A stretch of 7,104 nt of DNA from Bacillota bacterium. Its GTDB lineage: Bacteria; Bacillota; Clostridia; Christensenellales; CAG-138. Position numbers and translations under genes: made by a program. The notes under the pieces are model-generated. The model worked only from the letters and a program-made list of their open reading frames with translations. It was not told where the DNA came from and searched no databases. Where the stretch lies: the NCBI GenBank assembly GCA_023416895.1, contig JAEZGQ010000240.1:1-7104 (forward strand), in the 5' to 3' direction. This document shows, in pieces, positions 5,312-7,104 of this stretch (within the stretch, counting starts at the first letter, position 1; each line of letters begins with the position of its first letter).

Positions 5312-6760
5312 TCAGGATTTTATTTTTTTTACGGTTTCCCAGTAAACATCCATTTCGGACAAGGTCATACATTCGAGTTTTTTACCATCGGCAAGAATGC
5401 GTTCCTCCATCCGCTTAAAGCGTGAAATAAACTTGTCGATCGCCATCGTGAGCGCTTCCTCGGGGTCAAGCTTTAGAAGCCGCGCTACGTTGACCACGGA
5501 AAAAAGAAGGTCGCCCATTTCCTCGTTTTGACGCTCCCTGCTTTCACCCGCGTCGATTGCGGCGCGAAGCTCCTCGGCCTCCTCTGATATTTTGCACAGC
5601 GCCTCCGAAGCGCTATTCCAGTCGAACCCAACATTCGCGGCCTTTTTTTGAACCTTTGCGCCGCGCATAAGGCTTGGGAAGCTTTTTTGCACGGCCTCCA
5701 TGGCGCTAGCTGCGGTTTCAAAGCCTTTTTCGGCGCTTTTGAGCTTCTCCCAGTTCACAAGCACCTCGTCGCTTCCGGAAACCGCCGTATGCTCAAACAC
5801 ATGCGGATGGCGATAGATGAGCTTTTTTACAATGCCCGTGGTTATGTCGCGCATGGTGAAGGCGGCGCGTTCGCTGCCCAGCTCGGCGTGAAAGGCCACC
5901 TGCAGCAAAAGATCGCCAAGCTCCTCACACAGCGCGTCATCGTCGTGCCTATCGATGGCGTCCACCACCTCGTAAGCCTCTTCTACGGCGGAGCGGCGAA
6001 GCGATTCGTGCGTTTGCTCAGCGTCCCATGGGCAGCCGCCCGGCGCGCGAAGGCGCTTCAATACATACAAAAGCCCATCAAGACCATGGCGTTCAAGGCG
6101 CTCAAAGCGCGCCGGGGGAACGATTACAACCGCATCGGCGGCGTAGGCCTTTTGCCTGTCAAGCTCATACAATGGGATTTTTTTGGTGGTGTAAGCGCCC
6201 GTTTTGCCGAGCGTACAAAACCAAATGGGGAACTCGTCCGGATAAAAATCGGCAAGGATAAGCTTAACTTCGCCCGCGCGTACCGCGGTGTCGAGTTGCT
6301 CGATGCACAGCGCGCGGTAAGGGTCGATGCTGTGTGTCAGTTCGTTTGCGGCACAAACAGCATAAGCGTCAAACGCACCTTCGCCCATGGGAAGCGCGCT
6401 AAGCGCCGCCTCACAAAACCCAACGCCGGGTAGGCAAACGATGGTTGCGCCTGCCTTTTCGGCCATCAGCCGCAGAAGGGTAAGAAAGGGTTGTCCGGCA
6501 CCGCGACCCAAAACAGCGTACACGCAACTTTCGCCGCACAAAAGCCTTTTTGCCGCTGCGAGGTTGAGCGCGTCAAAATCTTCGCTCGTTTCGTAGAGGT
6601 CGTCCATTGAAACATAAGGTAGGCCTTGTTCTCTTACCCAGTTTGCGGCAGGGTGAAGCTCCGTCTGCAAAAACAGCTTTTTCGCACCGCGTATCGCCTT
6701 TTCGGAGGCGGCGGAGATGAAATTCGGCACAGAAAGGGGCGCGATGGTAATGGTGTACAT
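5312..6760 (-). CDS. mazG: MazG/YabN: methylase-like domain fused to tandem MazG NTP pyrophosphohydrolase
   Basis: MazG hydrolyses nucleoside triphosphates to monophosphates and pyrophosphate, clearing aberrant nucleotides. This 482-residue protein has the YabN layout (about 489 in Bacillus): a tetrapyrrole-methylase-like domain (about 1-220) and two MazG domains. The first MazG domain has LRAPGGCPWDAEQTHESL (237-254), the metal-binding EEAYE (260-264), EELGD (279-283) and KLIYRHPHVF (313-322). The second has KANVGFDW-like sequence near 373-381, EEAEE (393-397) and EEMGD (413-417). Both acidic motif pairs are complete. The methylase-like part lacks the family's glycine-rich GLGPGD loop, reading IAPLSVPNF instead, so it is probably catalytically dead. 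The ATG has AGAGG at 6768-6772. The gene follows the flippase by 11 bases, so the two form an operon. No terminator separates it from hup, and read-through into hup is likely. Confidence 0.93.
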   Translation of the reverse strand: MYTITIAPLSVPNFISAASEKAIRGAKKLFLQTELHPAANWVREQGLPYVSMDDLYETSEDFDALNLAAAKRLLCGESCVYAVLGRGAGQPFLTLLRLMAEKAGATIVCLPGVGFCEAALSALPMGEGAFDAYAVCAANELTHSIDPYRALCIEQLDTAVRAGEVKLILADFYPDEFPIWFCTLGKTGAYTTKKIPLYELDRQKAYAADAVVIVPPARFERLERHGLDGLLYVLKRLRAPGGCPWDAEQTHESLRRSAVEEAYEVVDAIDRHDDDALCEELGDLLLQVAFHAELGSERAAFTMRDITTGIVKKLIYRHPHVFEHTAVSGSDEVLVNWEKLKSAEKGFETAASAMEAVQKSFPSLMRGAKVQKKAANVGFDWNSASEALCKISEEAEELRAAIDAGESRERQNEEMGDLLFSVVNVARLLKLDPEEALTMAIDKFISRFKRMEERILADGKKLECMTLSEMDVYWETVKKIKS

Positions 6761-6771
6761 AGCGGTTCCTC

Positions 6772-7104
6772 TTAAGCTTTTTTGGAGGGTCTCTGGAAGC
6801 GTGCAACAAGCGCGCGCACTTTGTTGCCGCCCGGGATCATGTCAAGTTCGTCCTGCGAAAACATGCGAAGCACAAGCACAAGTACCCCGTAAACCAGCAC
6901 GCCGACGCCGATTCCCGCCACCGCACCCAAGCGCTGATGGCCCGCGTCGTGAAGAAGGGTATAGACTGCACCGGCCACAAGCCCCATCGCAAGGGAGGCT
7001 GCTGCGGGTTTTACGAACACATCGACAATGCTGACTTTCATTCCCGTTTTGCGGATGGTATATACCATATCCGCAATGCCCGCAAACGCAAAGCAGACCA
7101 CCGT
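6772..7104 (-). CDS. SpoVB/MurJ-like MOP-superfamily flippase, C-terminal fragment
   Basis: Only the last 110 residues are visible; the frame is open through the window edge, so the apparent GTG at 7101 is not the start. Two hydrophobic segments, likely the final membrane helices, can be seen: VFVKPAAASLAMGLVAGAVY and the Gly/Val/Leu-rich stretch after HQRLGA. A cytoplasmic tail follows with SQDELDMIPGG and a basic end (RFQRPSKKA). This layout and the tail fit the polysaccharide-biosynthesis/SpoVB branch of the MOP exporters, which move undecaprenyl-linked wall precursors across the membrane. The position just before mazG is that of spoVB in Bacillus and Clostridia, which supports the call. 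Whether it is a sporulation SpoVB or a general lipid II flippase cannot be told from this fragment. Confidence 0.75.
   Translation of the reverse strand, partial: TVVCFAFAGIADMVYTIRKTGMKVSIVDVFVKPAAASLAMGLVAGAVYTLLHDAGHQRLGAVAGIGVGVLVYGVLVLVLRMFSQDELDMIPGGNKVRALVARFQRPSKKA

Noticed and set aside
5648..6433. 261-codon open frame on the plus strand opposite mazG
   Set aside because: It lies wholly antisense to a strongly conserved gene, shows no recognisable family and has no ribosome binding site of note. It is explained by the codon composition of mazG.

Overview
The window looks like ordinary chromosomal housekeeping sequence from a Gram-positive, Clostridia-type bacterium (Bacillota) with a moderately GC-rich genome. 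The evidence is a lipoprotein foldase directly after mfd, an RqcP-type S4 protein, a YabN-type MazG with an N-terminal methylase-like domain, a SpoVB/MurJ-type flippase upstream of mazG, an HU gene, and strong AGGAGG-type ribosome binding sites. A lineage below class cannot be named from sequence alone. No rRNA, tRNA, CRISPR array, insertion sequence, phage gene or plasmid function was seen.

Plus strand, left to right: the C-terminal half of mfd (transcription-repair coupling factor) enters from the left edge. A short gap with an extended -10 promoter leads to a PrsA/SurA-like peptidyl-prolyl isomerase lipoprotein, which ends at a strong intrinsic terminator. Then come rqcP (S4 RNA-binding ribosome-rescue factor) and, overlapping it in a GTGA junction, a fused ispD-ispF gene for two steps of the MEP isoprenoid pathway.

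Minus strand, right to left: the C-terminal end of a SpoVB/MurJ-like membrane flippase is followed after 11 bases by mazG/yabN (degenerate methylase domain plus two MazG pyrophosphohydrolase domains). After a promoter-bearing gap comes hup (HU). The two transcription units converge on a 15-bp perfect hairpin that should terminate both directions.

Functionally the genes cover DNA repair and nucleoid structure (mfd, hup), nucleotide-pool cleaning (mazG), rescue of stalled ribosomes (rqcP), folding of exported proteins (prsA), lipid-linked cell-wall precursor transport (flippase) and isoprenoid supply (ispDF). In Bacillus and many Clostridia, spoVB, yabN and rqcP lie in one co-directional run downstream of mfd. 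Here that run is broken into two converging units with ispDF joined to rqcP.

I found no clear new biological system. The points most worth a second look are sequence departures inside known families: a parvulin domain split by a helical insertion and lacking its first active-site His, a MazG methylase domain without its SAM-binding loop, an IspF domain with altered cavity residues, and two small dyads around the hup promoter.
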